This document shows positions 41,857 to 50,264 of a stretch of 64,000 nt of DNA, one piece after another (positions within the stretch are counted from its first letter, which is position 1; each line of letters opens with the position of its first letter). Both the position numbers and the translations under genes were made by a program. Below the pieces are notes generated by a model that saw nothing but the letters and a program-made list of their open reading frames with translations, had not been told where the DNA came from and did not search any database. Source of the stretch: Methylorubrum salsuginis (GTDB taxonomy: Bacteria > Pseudomonadota > Alphaproteobacteria > Rhizobiales > Beijerinckiaceae). The stretch lies in NCBI RefSeq assembly GCF_900114375.1, contig NZ_FOSV01000012.1, positions 103,182 through 167,181 on the forward strand. The letters run 5' to 3'.

Positions 41857-42072
41857 TCAGAAGTCGGAGGCGAGGCCCTTCACCTCCCAATCGGTGTAGC
41901 GCACGGGCTCCAGGCCGCCGCGGCCCTTCCGCTCCGGTCGTTTCGCGATCTCGGCGGCGCGGGCGTCGATGGCGGCGCGGCGCTCCGCGGCCTCGGCCAG
42001 CGCCCGCTGTGCCGCCGGGCTGAGTTCACGGGTCTCCCGCGTCTCGCCGCCCTGGCTCGCCTCGTCGCTCAT
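41857..42072 (-). CDS. Succinate dehydrogenase assembly factor 4 (DUF1674)
   Basis: A 71-residue SdhAF4-like protein. In its eukaryotic relatives the family helps assemble flavinylated SdhA. The ATG at 42072 follows AAGGAG eight bases upstream. The C-terminal motif GGLEPVRYTDWEVKGLASDF is the DUF1674 signature; the N-terminal two thirds is a low-complexity charged helix. It is divergent from rsmB, with 29 bases between the two starts. The sdh genes are not in the window. Confidence 0.9.
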   Translation of the reverse strand: MSDEASQGGETRETRELSPAAQRALAEAAERRAAIDARAAEIAKRPERKGRGGLEPVRYTDWEVKGLASDF

Positions 42073-42101
42073 GCCTCGCTCCTTGCATCCGTCGCTCTCA
42101 G

Positions 42102-43529
42102 ATGGGAGTGCGTCGGGTCCGGGGCGAGCCCCGCCGATCATTTCCTGAATTGAGAACGGCCGAGAGCGTGGCACCGAGACCGACCCATCGCAACCCGCCC
42201 CCGATCGATCCTTCGGTTCCCGGCCTCGCGGCGCGGCACGTGGCGCAGAGCGCCGTCGCGACCCTGCTCGGCCCGGCCCGCGGGCTGGCTTTGGAGGATG
42301 CGCTGGCCCAGGCCGGCCGCGGCCTTCATCTTGAGCTGGGCGACGCGGCGCTCGCCCGCGCCATCGCCACCGCGAGCTTCCGCCGCCTCGGCTTCCTCAC
42401 GGCGGCGCTCGCCGAGCGCCTGCGCGACGGGCTGCCGCAGAAGCCGGATCTTCTGGCCCTTCTGGTCACCGGCTCGGCCCAGATCCTCGACCTCGCGGTG
42501 GCGGACCACGCCGCCGTCGATCTCTCGGTGCGCCTCGCCAAGGCCGACCCCCAGCTCCAGCACCTCGCACCCCTGGTCAACGCGGTGTTGCGCCGGGTGG
42601 CACGCGAGCGCGACGCCATCCGCGCGGGCGAGGACGACCCGCTCGGCCGCAACACGCCGGACTGGCTGGCGCGGCGCTGGGTCGCCACCTACGGCGAGGA
42701 GACCGCCCGAGGCATCGCCGCCGCCCATCTCGAAGGCGCCGCCCTCGACGTGACGGTGCGGGAGGACGCCGAGGCTTGGGCGGATAAGCTCGGCGGGCGG
42801 CGACTCGCCCTCGGCTCGCTGCGCCTCGAAGGCCGCGAGGCGGTGTCCGGGCTGCCGGGCTACGACGAGGGCGCGTGGTGGGTGCAGGACGCCGCCGCGG
42901 CGCTGCCGGTACGCCTGCTGGCGCCGCGACCGGGCGAGCGCGTCGCCGACCTCTGCGCCGCGCCGGGCGGGAAGACCGCTCAGGTTGCCGCCGCGGGCGC
43001 CCACGTCACCGCCGTCGACCGCTCTGCCACCCGGCTGGAGCGGCTGCAGCGCAACCTGGAGCGGCTGAAGCTGTCCGCGGAGGTCGTCACCGCCGATGCC
43101 CTCGCCCTGCCGGAGGACAATCCCTTCGACGCGGTGCTCCTCGACGCGCCGTGCTCGGCCACCGGGACGATCCGCCGCCACCCGGACGTCGCCTGGACCA
43201 AGAGCGAGGGCGACATCCTGCGCCTCGCCGGTCTGCAGCGCCGCCTCCTCGACAAGGCGGCCCGGCTGACGGCGCCCGGGGGGCGGCTCGTCTACTGCAC
43301 CTGCTCGCTGGAGCCGGAGGAAGGCCCGGCCCAGATCGCCGACTTACTCGCCCGCAACGGCGCGTTCGAGCGCGTGCCGCTCGACCCCGAGCGGGTCGGG
43401 GGCCACGCGGAGCTGATCGACGGCAACGGCGACCTTCGCACCCTGCCGAGCCATCTCGGCGGCGGATCGGGCCGGGGAGGGGGGCTCGACGGGTTTTTCG
43501 CAAGCCTGCTGCGACGGGTGAACGCCTGA
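42102..43529 (+). CDS. rsmB: 16S rRNA (cytosine-C5) methyltransferase, RsmB family
   Basis: SAM-dependent m5C methyltransferase acting on 16S rRNA (C967 in E. coli). The N-terminal NusB-like helical domain (about 45-190) precedes the methyltransferase core with VADLCAAPGGKTAQVAAAG, the catalytic LLDAPCSATGTIRRHPD and the second-cysteine motif VYCTCSLEPEEG. Starts at 42102 (ATG), 42150 (TTG) or 42168 (GTG) are all possible; the first 20-30 residues look poor, so the true start may be downstream. It ends beside a copy of repeat family 2. Confidence 0.92.
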   Translation: MGVRRVRGEPRRSFPELRTAESVAPRPTHRNPPPIDPSVPGLAARHVAQSAVATLLGPARGLALEDALAQAGRGLHLELGDAALARAIATASFRRLGFLTAALAERLRDGLPQKPDLLALLVTGSAQILDLAVADHAAVDLSVRLAKADPQLQHLAPLVNAVLRRVARERDAIRAGEDDPLGRNTPDWLARRWVATYGEETARGIAAAHLEGAALDVTVREDAEAWADKLGGRRLALGSLRLEGREAVSGLPGYDEGAWWVQDAAAALPVRLLAPRPGERVADLCAAPGGKTAQVAAAGAHVTAVDRSATRLERLQRNLERLKLSAEVVTADALALPEDNPFDAVLLDAPCSATGTIRRHPDVAWTKSEGDILRLAGLQRRLLDKAARLTAPGGRLVYCTCSLEPEEGPAQIADLLARNGAFERVPLDPERVGGHAELIDGNGDLRTLPSHLGGGSGRGGGLDGFFASLLRRVNA

Positions 43530-43531
43530 GG

Positions 43532-43628
43532 ATCGGCTTGGATATGAGATCCAGGACGATTCTTTAGTTTACTGAGCCGCATCGGCTTTTTCCCGAAAGC
43601 TGGAAACCACCTTTCGGGACGGGCTCTA
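43532..43628. repeat. Dispersed repeat family 2 (MITE-like), copy 1
   Basis: About 97 bp just after the rsmB stop, sharing GATCCAGGACGAT, then GAGCCGCATCGGCTTTTT, CCGAAAGC and CACCTTTCGGG with the copy at 53686-53788. This copy has drifted at both ends (right end GGGCTCTAATTA). It can fold through the GCCGCATCGGC and CCGAAAGC/CTTTCGGG segments. Confidence 0.8.
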
Positions 43629-43709
43629 ATTAGTCCGGGTGCCTGCGTGACTGCGGGCGTCCATCGAATGAGCCGTTGTGTCCATGGTTCGAAACTGGCG
43701 TAGGTGACG

Positions 43710-44792
43710 TCAAGTGATTTCTCGAATCTCGTCGTTCCAGGCCTGGGTGCGGGCGCGGGCCTCCGGTATCTCCTCCAGCAGCCTCCCGTGGCGCTCAGCC
43801 AAGGTCTCGAGATGGCCGACCATGCAGCGGATCGCCCGCATCGGCTCGTCGGTCGCCGTGCTGTAGCGCAGCGGGCCGCCCCGGTAATGGATCGGATCGA
43901 CGGGGAGTTCGTCGTGCGCCGGTGGACTCATGAACCTGGCCCGCCGGAAGAAATGCTGCGGCCGGTCGCGAATGATCTCGAACAGGCCGCGGTAGTGGTA
44001 GCTGGTCCTGTTGGCGACCTCGGCGGAGCCTGCTGCCGTGACCTTGCTCCAGCCGCGCACGCACTTCACCACCCGTTGGTACGGCGAACGGTGCGAGTAA
44101 TGCGCAAGCGTCAGGCCGGGGATGAGGTGTTCATCGAGGCGGACGCCGTCATACGTGGCGGAATGGTTGCCGTTCGCGATATCGGTCGTGGCGGCGATGC
44201 GCCCCTGGACGAAGACTTTCTTGACCGGCAGGACCGGGCCGTGCCGCCGCATCCGCAATGGGACGATCGCTTCGTCCGGGTCGTCGGCGGCCCGTTCGAA
44301 ATTTGTGAGCGGAACGGTGGCGCAGAGGATGCCGTCAGCCGCGAGCCGCTCAAGCGTCGTCGTTAGTTCCCCTTCGAGCGCGCGATCATCGATGAACTCG
44401 TCTGCGTCCAAGCACAGCACCCAGTCGGCTCGGCAGGTTCGGGCGGCGTACCGGTAGAGATAGGTGTTCAGCTCCTTCTGATAGAATGAAGCGGTGATGT
44501 TCTGAAGGATCGTCAGGCCGAGCCCCTCCGTCTTGAGAGAGCGGAGGATCTCCAGCGTGCCGTCACGGCTGCCGTTGTCGAGGATCACATGATGGCCGGC
44601 ATAGACTGCCGTGTGCCTGACGAACGCCTCGATGATGTCTGCCTCGTCGAGGACGCGGGTGACGGCCACGATCCGCGTCGGACCAGGCTCGCGCGGCCTA
44701 GTCGGCTCACTGACCGGGACCGGATGGGCCGGGAAGCGTTTTGACCAAGCTTTGCGAAGGAACCTTTCGATACGGCGGAAAGGCCATTTCAT
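43710..44792 (-). CDS. Glycosyltransferase family 2 (GT-A fold)
   Basis: A 360-residue glycosyltransferase of the Glyco_tranf_2_4 kind. RIVAVTRVLDEADIIEAFVRHTAVYAGHHVILDNGSRDGT is the nucleotide-sugar region (about residues 40-80), and WVLCLDADEFID carries the DxD motif (near 129-131). The C-terminal half includes HYSHRSPYQRVVKCVRGW, a conserved acceptor-side segment in this family. It has a basic N-terminus and no membrane helix. It stands alone; donor and product are unknown. Confidence 0.88.
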   Translation of the reverse strand: MKWPFRRIERFLRKAWSKRFPAHPVPVSEPTRPREPGPTRIVAVTRVLDEADIIEAFVRHTAVYAGHHVILDNGSRDGTLEILRSLKTEGLGLTILQNITASFYQKELNTYLYRYAARTCRADWVLCLDADEFIDDRALEGELTTTLERLAADGILCATVPLTNFERAADDPDEAIVPLRMRRHGPVLPVKKVFVQGRIAATTDIANGNHSATYDGVRLDEHLIPGLTLAHYSHRSPYQRVVKCVRGWSKVTAAGSAEVANRTSYHYRGLFEIIRDRPQHFFRRARFMSPPAHDELPVDPIHYRGGPLRYSTATDEPMRAIRCMVGHLETLAERHGRLLEEIPEARARTQAWNDEIREIT

Positions 44793-45356
44793 CCTATCGA
44801 TCTATCCGTCTTCTGTGAACCGGGCCGCCGGTGAGGTCTGGGCGGGCCGGCGTATTTCGCCCCGTTCGCTATGTTCAGCAAGCGAGATCGGAAACGGTCG
44901 CTCGCTTTAAGAAAAATGACGGCGGTCGCAGGTGTCAATGACGATGTCGGCTCGCATCCGGAGCCAACGGAGCATGGCTTCGCGTTAGGCCCCTATTCGG
45001 TGCTGACTTCGGTCGGAGAGCATCGGAAACGTGACGAGCAGCCCGATTACTCCGCCGTCAATGACCATCGCGACCCGGACATTCGGAGGCGTGCTGCGGC
45101 GAGTGGCGTATGCCATGAGCGCCACGGCGATCCCGGCAGCGTCGACGGCCAGAGGCTGATGGCGGAAGCCGAAGAGCAGATGCGGGTAAGCGCCAGTGCC
45201 TCGGCACGAGGCGGCGTCTCTCGAAAATGTGAAGGCGATGACGCGGAATAAAATGAGTTCTGCTTGTTCGAGCTGGTCCACCTCAGTTTCAGTTCAGCTT
45301 TGCGATCCTACGTTCGCCCTGCCTCGACGAGGCAGGCTTGGCAGGAAATAAAATTC
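44793..45356. other. Region with one doubtful small frame
   Basis: About 560 bases between the GT2 gene and the tyrosine-rich secreted protein. Apart from the doubtful membrane-protein frame annotated at 44985-45281, opposing open frames have no protein-like composition. The composition is mixed, in keeping with the transposon relic just downstream. Confidence 0.4.
44985..45281 (-). CDS. Possible small membrane protein, perhaps a gene remnant
   Basis: A 98-codon frame from a GTG at 45281. The second half is protein-like, with two hydrophobic stretches (LAVDAAGIAVALMAY and VAMVIDGGVIGLLVTFPML) separated by TRRSTPPNVR; the first half is not convincing. It may be the end of a decayed membrane-protein gene. 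No ribosome site is evident. Confidence 0.3.
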   Translation of the reverse strand: MDQLEQAELILFRVIAFTFSRDAASCRGTGAYPHLLFGFRHQPLAVDAAGIAVALMAYATRRSTPPNVRVAMVIDGGVIGLLVTFPMLSDRSQHRIGA

Positions 45357-45686
45357 ATGAAGCGGTCAGCACTCTTTGTCCTATTCATTGGTCTTGTCGA
45401 AGTCGGCGGGCCGATTTCGTCGGTAAACGCATTGCCTCTTAGCATGGCTGCTGCCGGTCAGTTTGTTGACGGAGCAGCTATTGAAAAAGTAGGCTTCTTC
45501 GACGGATGCGGCCCCGGCTTTCATCGTCACTATGGCTACGGAGGTTGTATGCCGGATCGGCGGACCCTCTATGGCTACGGGCCGAGGCCCTATTATGCTC
45601 CCCCCTACTACTATGCCCGTCCTCGGCCTTTCTATAGTCCTTACTACTATGCGCGTCCCCGCCCTTACTATAATCCTTATTATTGA
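45357..45686 (+). CDS. Secreted tyrosine-rich protein with GCG_CRPN-type prefix and repeats
   Basis: A 109-residue protein with a signal peptide (MKRSALFVLFIGLVEVGG to about residue 27). After it come the prefix GCGPGFHRHYGYGGCMPD, with two cysteines and conserved GxHR, and a C-terminal run of short YYARPRPxYxPYY repeats (about residues 72-109). The prefix-plus-repeats layout is known from families in Methylobacterium and Bradyrhizobium with no established function. Aromatic repeats suggest a cell-surface or cross-linked role, but this is inference. An IS5-type relic follows. Confidence 0.82.
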   Translation: MKRSALFVLFIGLVEVGGPISSVNALPLSMAAAGQFVDGAAIEKVGFFDGCGPGFHRHYGYGGCMPDRRTLYGYGPRPYYAPPYYYARPRPFYSPYYYARPRPYYNPYY

Positions 45687-45859
45687 GGGTCGGGGCCGCG
45701 CCGGCTGAGCATCAGACAGATTAGTCGGCGCAATCGGCCACGAAGTTGCGGTCGACGAGGTCGGGCGGCCGGCCGCACCTTTTGATTCCTGCGCGTGATG
45801 ACGAAGCGCAACGCCGATGGCTGGCTCTGACAAGGCCGGCCTCGCGCATCAGGAGGGAT

Positions 45860-46215
45860 GCGTTTACGAGAATGCCGTTCCCGCTGTCAGAAGCAGGGCC
45901 GGCGGGCGGCTCTCGACGTCGACGCGCGCACGGATCTTGGTGGTCTGCTTCCCCTGAGCGACCGATACCTCGCGCCTTGACGTCAATGACGCTGGCCTCA
46001 CCGGTTCAGCCGGCCTTGGCGAGCGCGTCCAGCATCGCCTTCCAGAACCCACGCTGGGACCAACGGTTGAAGCAGTCGTAGATCGTCGTGGGCGGACCGT
46101 CTTACTGGCGGGCAATCGCTCCAGCGGCAGCCCGTTTTCACCACGAGGACGATACCCGAGACGACCTGTCGATCATCGTTGCGTTCGACGCCGGGTGTGG
46201 GCAAAACGCCATTTT
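45860..46215 (-). pseudogene. Broken IS5-type transposase (relic)
   Basis: Reading leftwards, one frame gives ERNDDRQVVSGIVLVVKTGCRWSDCPP; a shift at about 46107 continues in another frame as DGPPTTIYDCFNRW and SQRGFWKAMLDALAKAG. A further frame near 45990-45870 reads TTKIRARVDVESRPPALLLTAG. These are the conserved N-terminal and early catalytic parts of IS5-group transposases, in which the gene is disrupted by at least one frameshift and a stop. The C-terminal catalytic part and clear terminal repeats are missing, so the element is dead. Confidence 0.75.
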
Positions 46216-46450
46216 CTTAACAATAGGTTAAGGACGTTCGCCAGGGCGCGAATCAGCAACGATCTGCATTTCCACGAACTGCCTTGCACCGCACTGAAGA
46301 CCGCACCACGGCCGAGATCGTGACCATCGCGGTTCACTCGCAGGCACACGCTTAGAAGATTCTCGACCGGTTTCGCGCTCGTACCCGGATGCTCGCGCGC
46401 AGCGCCATCTCGAAGCTGGAAGGCCACCGCTGCACAAGTAGATGGAAACC
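46216..46450. other. Intergenic sequence, possible further transposon debris
   Basis: About 235 bases of ordinary composition between the IS5-type relic and the tRNA-His terminator. Open frames exist on both strands but none resembles a known protein. It may be scar sequence from the same insertion. Confidence 0.35.
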
Positions 46451-46490
46451 AAAACGAAAACCGGGGTCCAACCCATCGGTTGGACCCCGG
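46451..46490 (-). terminator. Intrinsic terminator downstream of tRNA-His
   Basis: On the minus strand a 13-bp stem (CCGGGGTCCAACC / GGTTGGACCCCGG, 46461-46490) with a short loop is followed by TTTTCGTTTT. It lies 18 bases past the 3' end of the tRNA gene and is well placed to terminate its transcript. Confidence 0.85.
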
Positions 46491-46508
46491 CGAAATCACT
46501 GAAGCTTA

Positions 46509-46585
46509 TGGTACCACCGCCCCGGCTCGAACGGGGGACCCCTAGATCCACAATCTAGTGCTCTAACCAACTGAGCTACGGCGGC
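46509..46585 (-). tRNA. tRNA-His (anticodon GTG)
   Basis: A 77-nt cloverleaf: acceptor GCCGCCG paired with CGGTGGT (two G-U pairs), D-arm GCTC/GAGC, anticodon arm CTAGA-TTGTGGA-TCTAG with anticodon GTG, T-arm CCCCG-TTCGAGC-CGGGG, encoded CCA. The discriminator base is A73, and the base preceding the gene offers no encoded G-1 pairing with C73, matching the divergent alphaproteobacterial tRNA-His class. A terminator follows. Confidence 0.96.
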
Positions 46586-46714
46586 ACGCGAGGGGGGACT
46601 TATCGCGACGCTCGCGGCATTTCAAGCGTCTCGTCCCCGCTTCTCCACGGATCGCGCCCACTTCGCGGGGATGCTAGACCGTCCGTGCATGACAGCCTTC
46701 CCCTTCCACCGCCC

Positions 46715-48547
46715 ATGAGCCTGTCGGATCCGTCGCCCGGCGCGGGCCGGCGCGTGCCGGTACCGGCGCGGCTTCGGGCATGGGTGCGGGGCAGCGAGAT
46801 CGCATTGGTCCTGCTCGCCGCCGTGACCGGCTGCGTCGGCGGCCTCACCGTGGCCGGGATGAGCGGTGTCGCGCAGATTCTGCGCGAGACCCTGTACCGC
46901 CTGCCCGCCGGGGAACGGCTGAGCGGGCTCGCCGCGCTGCCGCCGGAGGGACTGCTGGGCTTCTCCTTCCTCGGGCCGGCCCTCGGCGGCCTCGTGCTCG
47001 GGCTGCTGATCCTCGTCCTCGGGCGCGGCCGGCAGCGGAGGGCCGCCATCGATCCGATCGAGGCCAACGCGCTCCATGGCGGGCGGATGTCGCTGCGCGA
47101 TTCCGCCGAGGTCGCGGTCCAGAACGTCGTCTCGAACGGGAGCGGGGCCTCGGTCGGGCTGGAGGCGGGCTACACGCAGGTCGCCGCCGGCATCGCTTCA
47201 CGGCTCGGCATCGCCTTCGAGATGCGCCGCTCGGATCTGCGCACCCTCGTCGGATGCGGCTCGGCCGCGGCGATCGCGGCGGCTTTCGGTTCGCCGCTCA
47301 CGGGCGCGTTCTACGCCTACGAACTGGTGATCGGCACCTACACCATCGCGACGCTCGCCCCCGTCGTGGTCGCGGCCCTGTGCGGCAGCCTCGTCGCCCG
47401 GTCGCTGGCCTCGACGCCGGCCCTGATCGATGTCGGCACTCTGGCCTTGAGCCGGGGCGGCCCGCTGGGCGCGGGGGACACGCTGCCCTGCTTTCTGCTC
47501 GGTCTCGTCTGCGCGGGCCTGGCCGTCGGCCTCATGCGCGGCGTCGCATGGGTGGAGCGGCTGTTTCGCGCGACGCGGATCCCGGGGCTGCTGCGCCTGA
47601 CGTTCGGCGGCCTCTGCGTCGGGGGGCTGGCGCTGGCCACCACGCCGCAGGTGCTCTCGGGTGGCCACGGTGCGCTCCATCTCCATCTCGATCCCGACAT
47701 GGCCCTGACCGCGGGGGGGCTGGCCGGCCTGATCCTGGCCAAGGCCGTGGCCTCGGCGGTGTCGATCGGCTCCGGCTTTCGCGGCGGCCTGTTCTTCGCC
47801 TCGCTGTTCCTCGGGGCCCTGGTCGGGCGGTTCTTCGCGCAGGTCGCCCCGATGCTGTGGCCGGATTTTTCAGCCTTCGGCCTTGCGCCCGTCGGTTACG
47901 CGGTGGTCGGCATGAGCGCCTTTGCCGCCGCCATCGTCGGCGGGCCGCTCACCATGACCTTCCTGGCGCTGGAAATGACCGGGAGTTTTCCGGTGACCGC
48001 CCTGGTGCTGGTGGCGGTGATCGCCTCGTCCCTCACGGTGCGAAAGACCTTCGGCTATTCCTTCGCCACCTGGCGCTTCCATCTGCGCGGCGAATCGATC
48101 CGCAGCGCCCACGACATCGGCTGGATCCGCAGCCTCACGGTCGGGCGGATGATGCGCCGGGACATCCGGCCCGTCCCCCTCGAGACGCCGATGGCGACCT
48201 TCCTGCGGGCCCATCCCCTCGGCTCGCCCTCGCGGGTCGTGGTGGTGGACGGCTCCGACCGCTATGCCGGCATCGTGCTGGTGCCCGAGGCCCATGCCCA
48301 GGCGGCGGCCGAGAAGGAGGCGCACCTCGCCGACATCGCCCGCTACGCCGACGCGTTCCTGCTCGCCGACATGAGCGCGAGGCAGGCGGCGGAAGCGTTC
48401 GATGCGGCCGAGAGCGAGGCGCTGGCGGTGCTCGACGGATCCGACAGCCGCCGGGTGATCGGCCTCCTGACCGAGCGCTACACGCTCAAGCGCTACAGCG
48501 ACGAACTCGACCGGCAGCGCCGCGCCGTGCTGGGCGAGGCGGCGTGA
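46715..48547 (+). CDS. CLC-type chloride channel/transporter with C-terminal CBS-like region
   Basis: A 610-residue membrane protein (ATG at 46715; a GTG 30 bases earlier is also in frame). The CLC core (about 20-430) has GSGASVGLEAGYTQ, which keeps the gating glutamate but replaces the classical GREGP context, and GSGFRGGLFFASLFLGALVG near the second selectivity segment. The last 150 residues (TVGRMMRRDIRPVP onward) form a CBS-like regulatory pair. Ion and direction are not provable from sequence. Confidence 0.9.
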   Translation: MSLSDPSPGAGRRVPVPARLRAWVRGSEIALVLLAAVTGCVGGLTVAGMSGVAQILRETLYRLPAGERLSGLAALPPEGLLGFSFLGPALGGLVLGLLILVLGRGRQRRAAIDPIEANALHGGRMSLRDSAEVAVQNVVSNGSGASVGLEAGYTQVAAGIASRLGIAFEMRRSDLRTLVGCGSAAAIAAAFGSPLTGAFYAYELVIGTYTIATLAPVVVAALCGSLVARSLASTPALIDVGTLALSRGGPLGAGDTLPCFLLGLVCAGLAVGLMRGVAWVERLFRATRIPGLLRLTFGGLCVGGLALATTPQVLSGGHGALHLHLDPDMALTAGGLAGLILAKAVASAVSIGSGFRGGLFFASLFLGALVGRFFAQVAPMLWPDFSAFGLAPVGYAVVGMSAFAAAIVGGPLTMTFLALEMTGSFPVTALVLVAVIASSLTVRKTFGYSFATWRFHLRGESIRSAHDIGWIRSLTVGRMMRRDIRPVPLETPMATFLRAHPLGSPSRVVVVDGSDRYAGIVLVPEAHAQAAAEKEAHLADIARYADAFLLADMSARQAAEAFDAAESEALAVLDGSDSRRVIGLLTERYTLKRYSDELDRQRRAVLGEAA

Positions 48548-48592
48548 CCTACGTTTTCGATTCGGCTCGTCGCCCGTGATAGGACTAAGATT

Positions 48593-49120
48593 ATGTCCTT
48601 GCGTGCCCTCGCCGCCGGCCTTTCCCTTGGCCTTGCCGTCTGCCTCGCCGCCCCGGCGCAAGCCGATTCCTGCGATCGCCTGACCGTCCGGCTGATCCGC
48701 GCCACGGGGGCCTCGCTGGTCGGCCGCACCGGCGCGCTCGTGGTGTTCCGCGCCGCCGACGCCGAGCGCTTCCGCCTCGACTGCCAAGATCCCCGCCGGC
48801 TGCTGTTCCGCTCCGAGCGGCGCGAGCCGCAGGGAGCCTATTTCGTGCTGATCGGCGAGGCCGCTCACGCGCTCACCGGCGCGCCGGCGGCGGCGGTCGA
48901 GACCTTGACCCGACAACTGCACCAAGACAGCCTGCTCACCGGATCGGCCCAACTCGGCCGCGTCGGCGGCGCGGTGATCCGCTGCGATCCCGGCGACCGC
49001 CCGGACGGATTCGGGATCGGTACGCTCTGCCGCGTCGCCGCCGACCGACCGGGGCGCGGGCCTCGCCGCAGCCCCCTGCACCACAAGGCCGGCCTTCCCG
49101 CCGCCCCTCGCGCGGGTTAG
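48593..49120 (+). CDS. Exported hypothetical protein
   Basis: A 175-residue protein with a clean signal peptide (MSLRALAAGLSLGLAVCLAAPAQA, cut after residue 24). The mature part has three or four cysteines (DSCDRL, LDCQDP, IRCDPG, TLCRV) that could pair as disulfides, and a compact alpha/beta look. The arginine/proline tail after residue 155 is unstructured. It lies between the CLC gene and kdsA in the same direction. No family is recognised. Confidence 0.75.
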   Translation: MSLRALAAGLSLGLAVCLAAPAQADSCDRLTVRLIRATGASLVGRTGALVVFRAADAERFRLDCQDPRRLLFRSERREPQGAYFVLIGEAAHALTGAPAAAVETLTRQLHQDSLLTGSAQLGRVGGAVIRCDPGDRPDGFGIGTLCRVAADRPGRGPRRSPLHHKAGLPAAPRAG

Positions 49121-49129
49121 ACCGCGTCC

Positions 49130-49990
49130 ATGACCGATCTCGCTTCTACCGGCCCCGTCGTCCGCGCCGGTTCTGTAGCCTTCGCCAATCACCTGCCGCT
49201 GGCGCTGATCGCCGGGCCCTGTCAGCTCGAGGGGCGCAGCCATGCCCTCGAGGTCGCCGCCGCGTTGAAGGAGATGGCCGGGCGCCTCGGTATCGGCCTC
49301 GTGTTCAAGTCCTCCTTCGACAAGGCGAACCGCACCTCGGGCGCCACCGCCCGCGGCGTCGGCCTCGACGAGGCCTTGCCGGTCTTCGCCGAGATCCGCG
49401 AGAGCCTCGGCCTGCCCGTGCTCACCGACGTGCACGAGGCCGAGCAATGCGCCCGCGCGGCGGAAGCCGTCGATATCCTCCAGATCCCGGCCTTTCTCTG
49501 CCGCCAGACCGACCTGCTGCTCGCCGCCGCCGCGACGGGACGGGTCGTCAACGTCAAGAAGGGGCAGTTCCTCGCTCCCTGGGACATGAAGCACGTCGCC
49601 GCCAAGGTGACGGCGGCTGGCAACCCGAACGTGATCGTCACCGAGCGCGGCGCCTCCTTCGGCTACAACACACTCGTCTCCGACATGCGGGCGCTGCCGA
49701 TCATGGCGCAGGTGACGGGCGGCGCCCCCGTGGTGTTCGATGCGACCCACTCGGTGCAGCAACCCGGCGGCCAGGGGGCGACTTCGGGCGGCCAGCGGGA
49801 ATTCGTCAGCGTGCTGGCCCGCGCGGCGGTGGCGGTCGGCGTGGCCGGCGTGTTCATCGAGACCCATCCCGATCCCGACCGGGCGCCGTCCGACGGGCCG
49901 AACATGGTGCCGCTGCGCCAGTTGCCGCAATTGATCGAGACTTTGATGGCGTTCGATCGGCTCGCCAAGGGTGCAGGCGATCCGCTCTGA
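49130..49990 (+). CDS. kdsA: 3-deoxy-D-manno-octulosonate 8-phosphate synthase
   Basis: Condenses phosphoenolpyruvate with arabinose-5-phosphate to Kdo-8-phosphate for the LPS inner core. The 286 residues include [55 protein letters not shown] and [18 protein letters not shown]. Cys31 in AGPC is at the position that binds metal in the metal-dependent class (Asn in the metal-free class), so metal dependence is expected. The start lies nine bases after the preceding gene's stop. A copy of repeat family 1 abuts the stop codon. Confidence 0.96.
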   Translation: MTDLASTGPVVRAGSVAFANHLPLALIAGPCQLEGRSHALEVAAALKEMAGRLGIGLVFKSSFDKANRTSGATARGVGLDEALPVFAEIRESLGLPVLTDVHEAEQCARAAEAVDILQIPAFLCRQTDLLLAAAATGRVVNVKKGQFLAPWDMKHVAAKVTAAGNPNVIVTERGASFGYNTLVSDMRALPIMAQVTGGAPVVFDATHSVQQPGGQGATSGGQREFVSVLARAAVAVGVAGVFIETHPDPDRAPSDGPNMVPLRQLPQLIETLMAFDRLAKGAGDPL

Positions 49991-50069
49991 GCGTCCCTCA
50001 TCAAACGCCCGCCGCGCCGTCGCGCCCGAAGAGGACACCGGCTGCGAACGGGCGTTTTGTGAGGCACTC
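49990..50069 (+). repeat. Dispersed palindromic repeat family 1, copy C
   Basis: Same 80-bp unit and orientation as the copy at 13335-13414: CGCGCCCGAAGAGGACACCGG in the centre and GGCGTTTTGTGAGGCACTC at the end. The arms differ by compensating changes (CATCAAACGCC with GGCGTTTTGTG), so the palindrome is kept. It starts on the last base of the kdsA stop codon. Confidence 0.85.
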
Positions 50070-50264
50070 CGAGTCTTCGGCGCGTTAAGCTGCGATCCGA
50101 CAATCGTCGGTTTCAGGTTCGGTTCAGGTCGCCCAGATAGATTCGTGAGATCAATTCATCGGAGCGACGGACCGGGCAGGCCGGAAGGCCCCCGGGATGA
50201 ATCGGAACTTTCAGCCAAGCTGAATGTTATGCCGGTCAATCCGTCCGCAGATCGAAAGGATCCC
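50070..50264. other. Promoter region of the glycine/tyrosine-rich secreted protein
   Basis: About 195 bases between the repeat and the next start codon, with no protein-like frame of its own. It should contain a promoter for the secreted-protein gene; no confident -35/-10 pair is seen. An in-frame upstream ATG at 50230 exists but lacks a ribosome site. Confidence 0.4.

Noticed and set aside
46173..46499. Open frames between the IS5 relic and tRNA-His as a gene
   Set aside because: They run through the tRNA terminator hairpin and show no protein-like composition.
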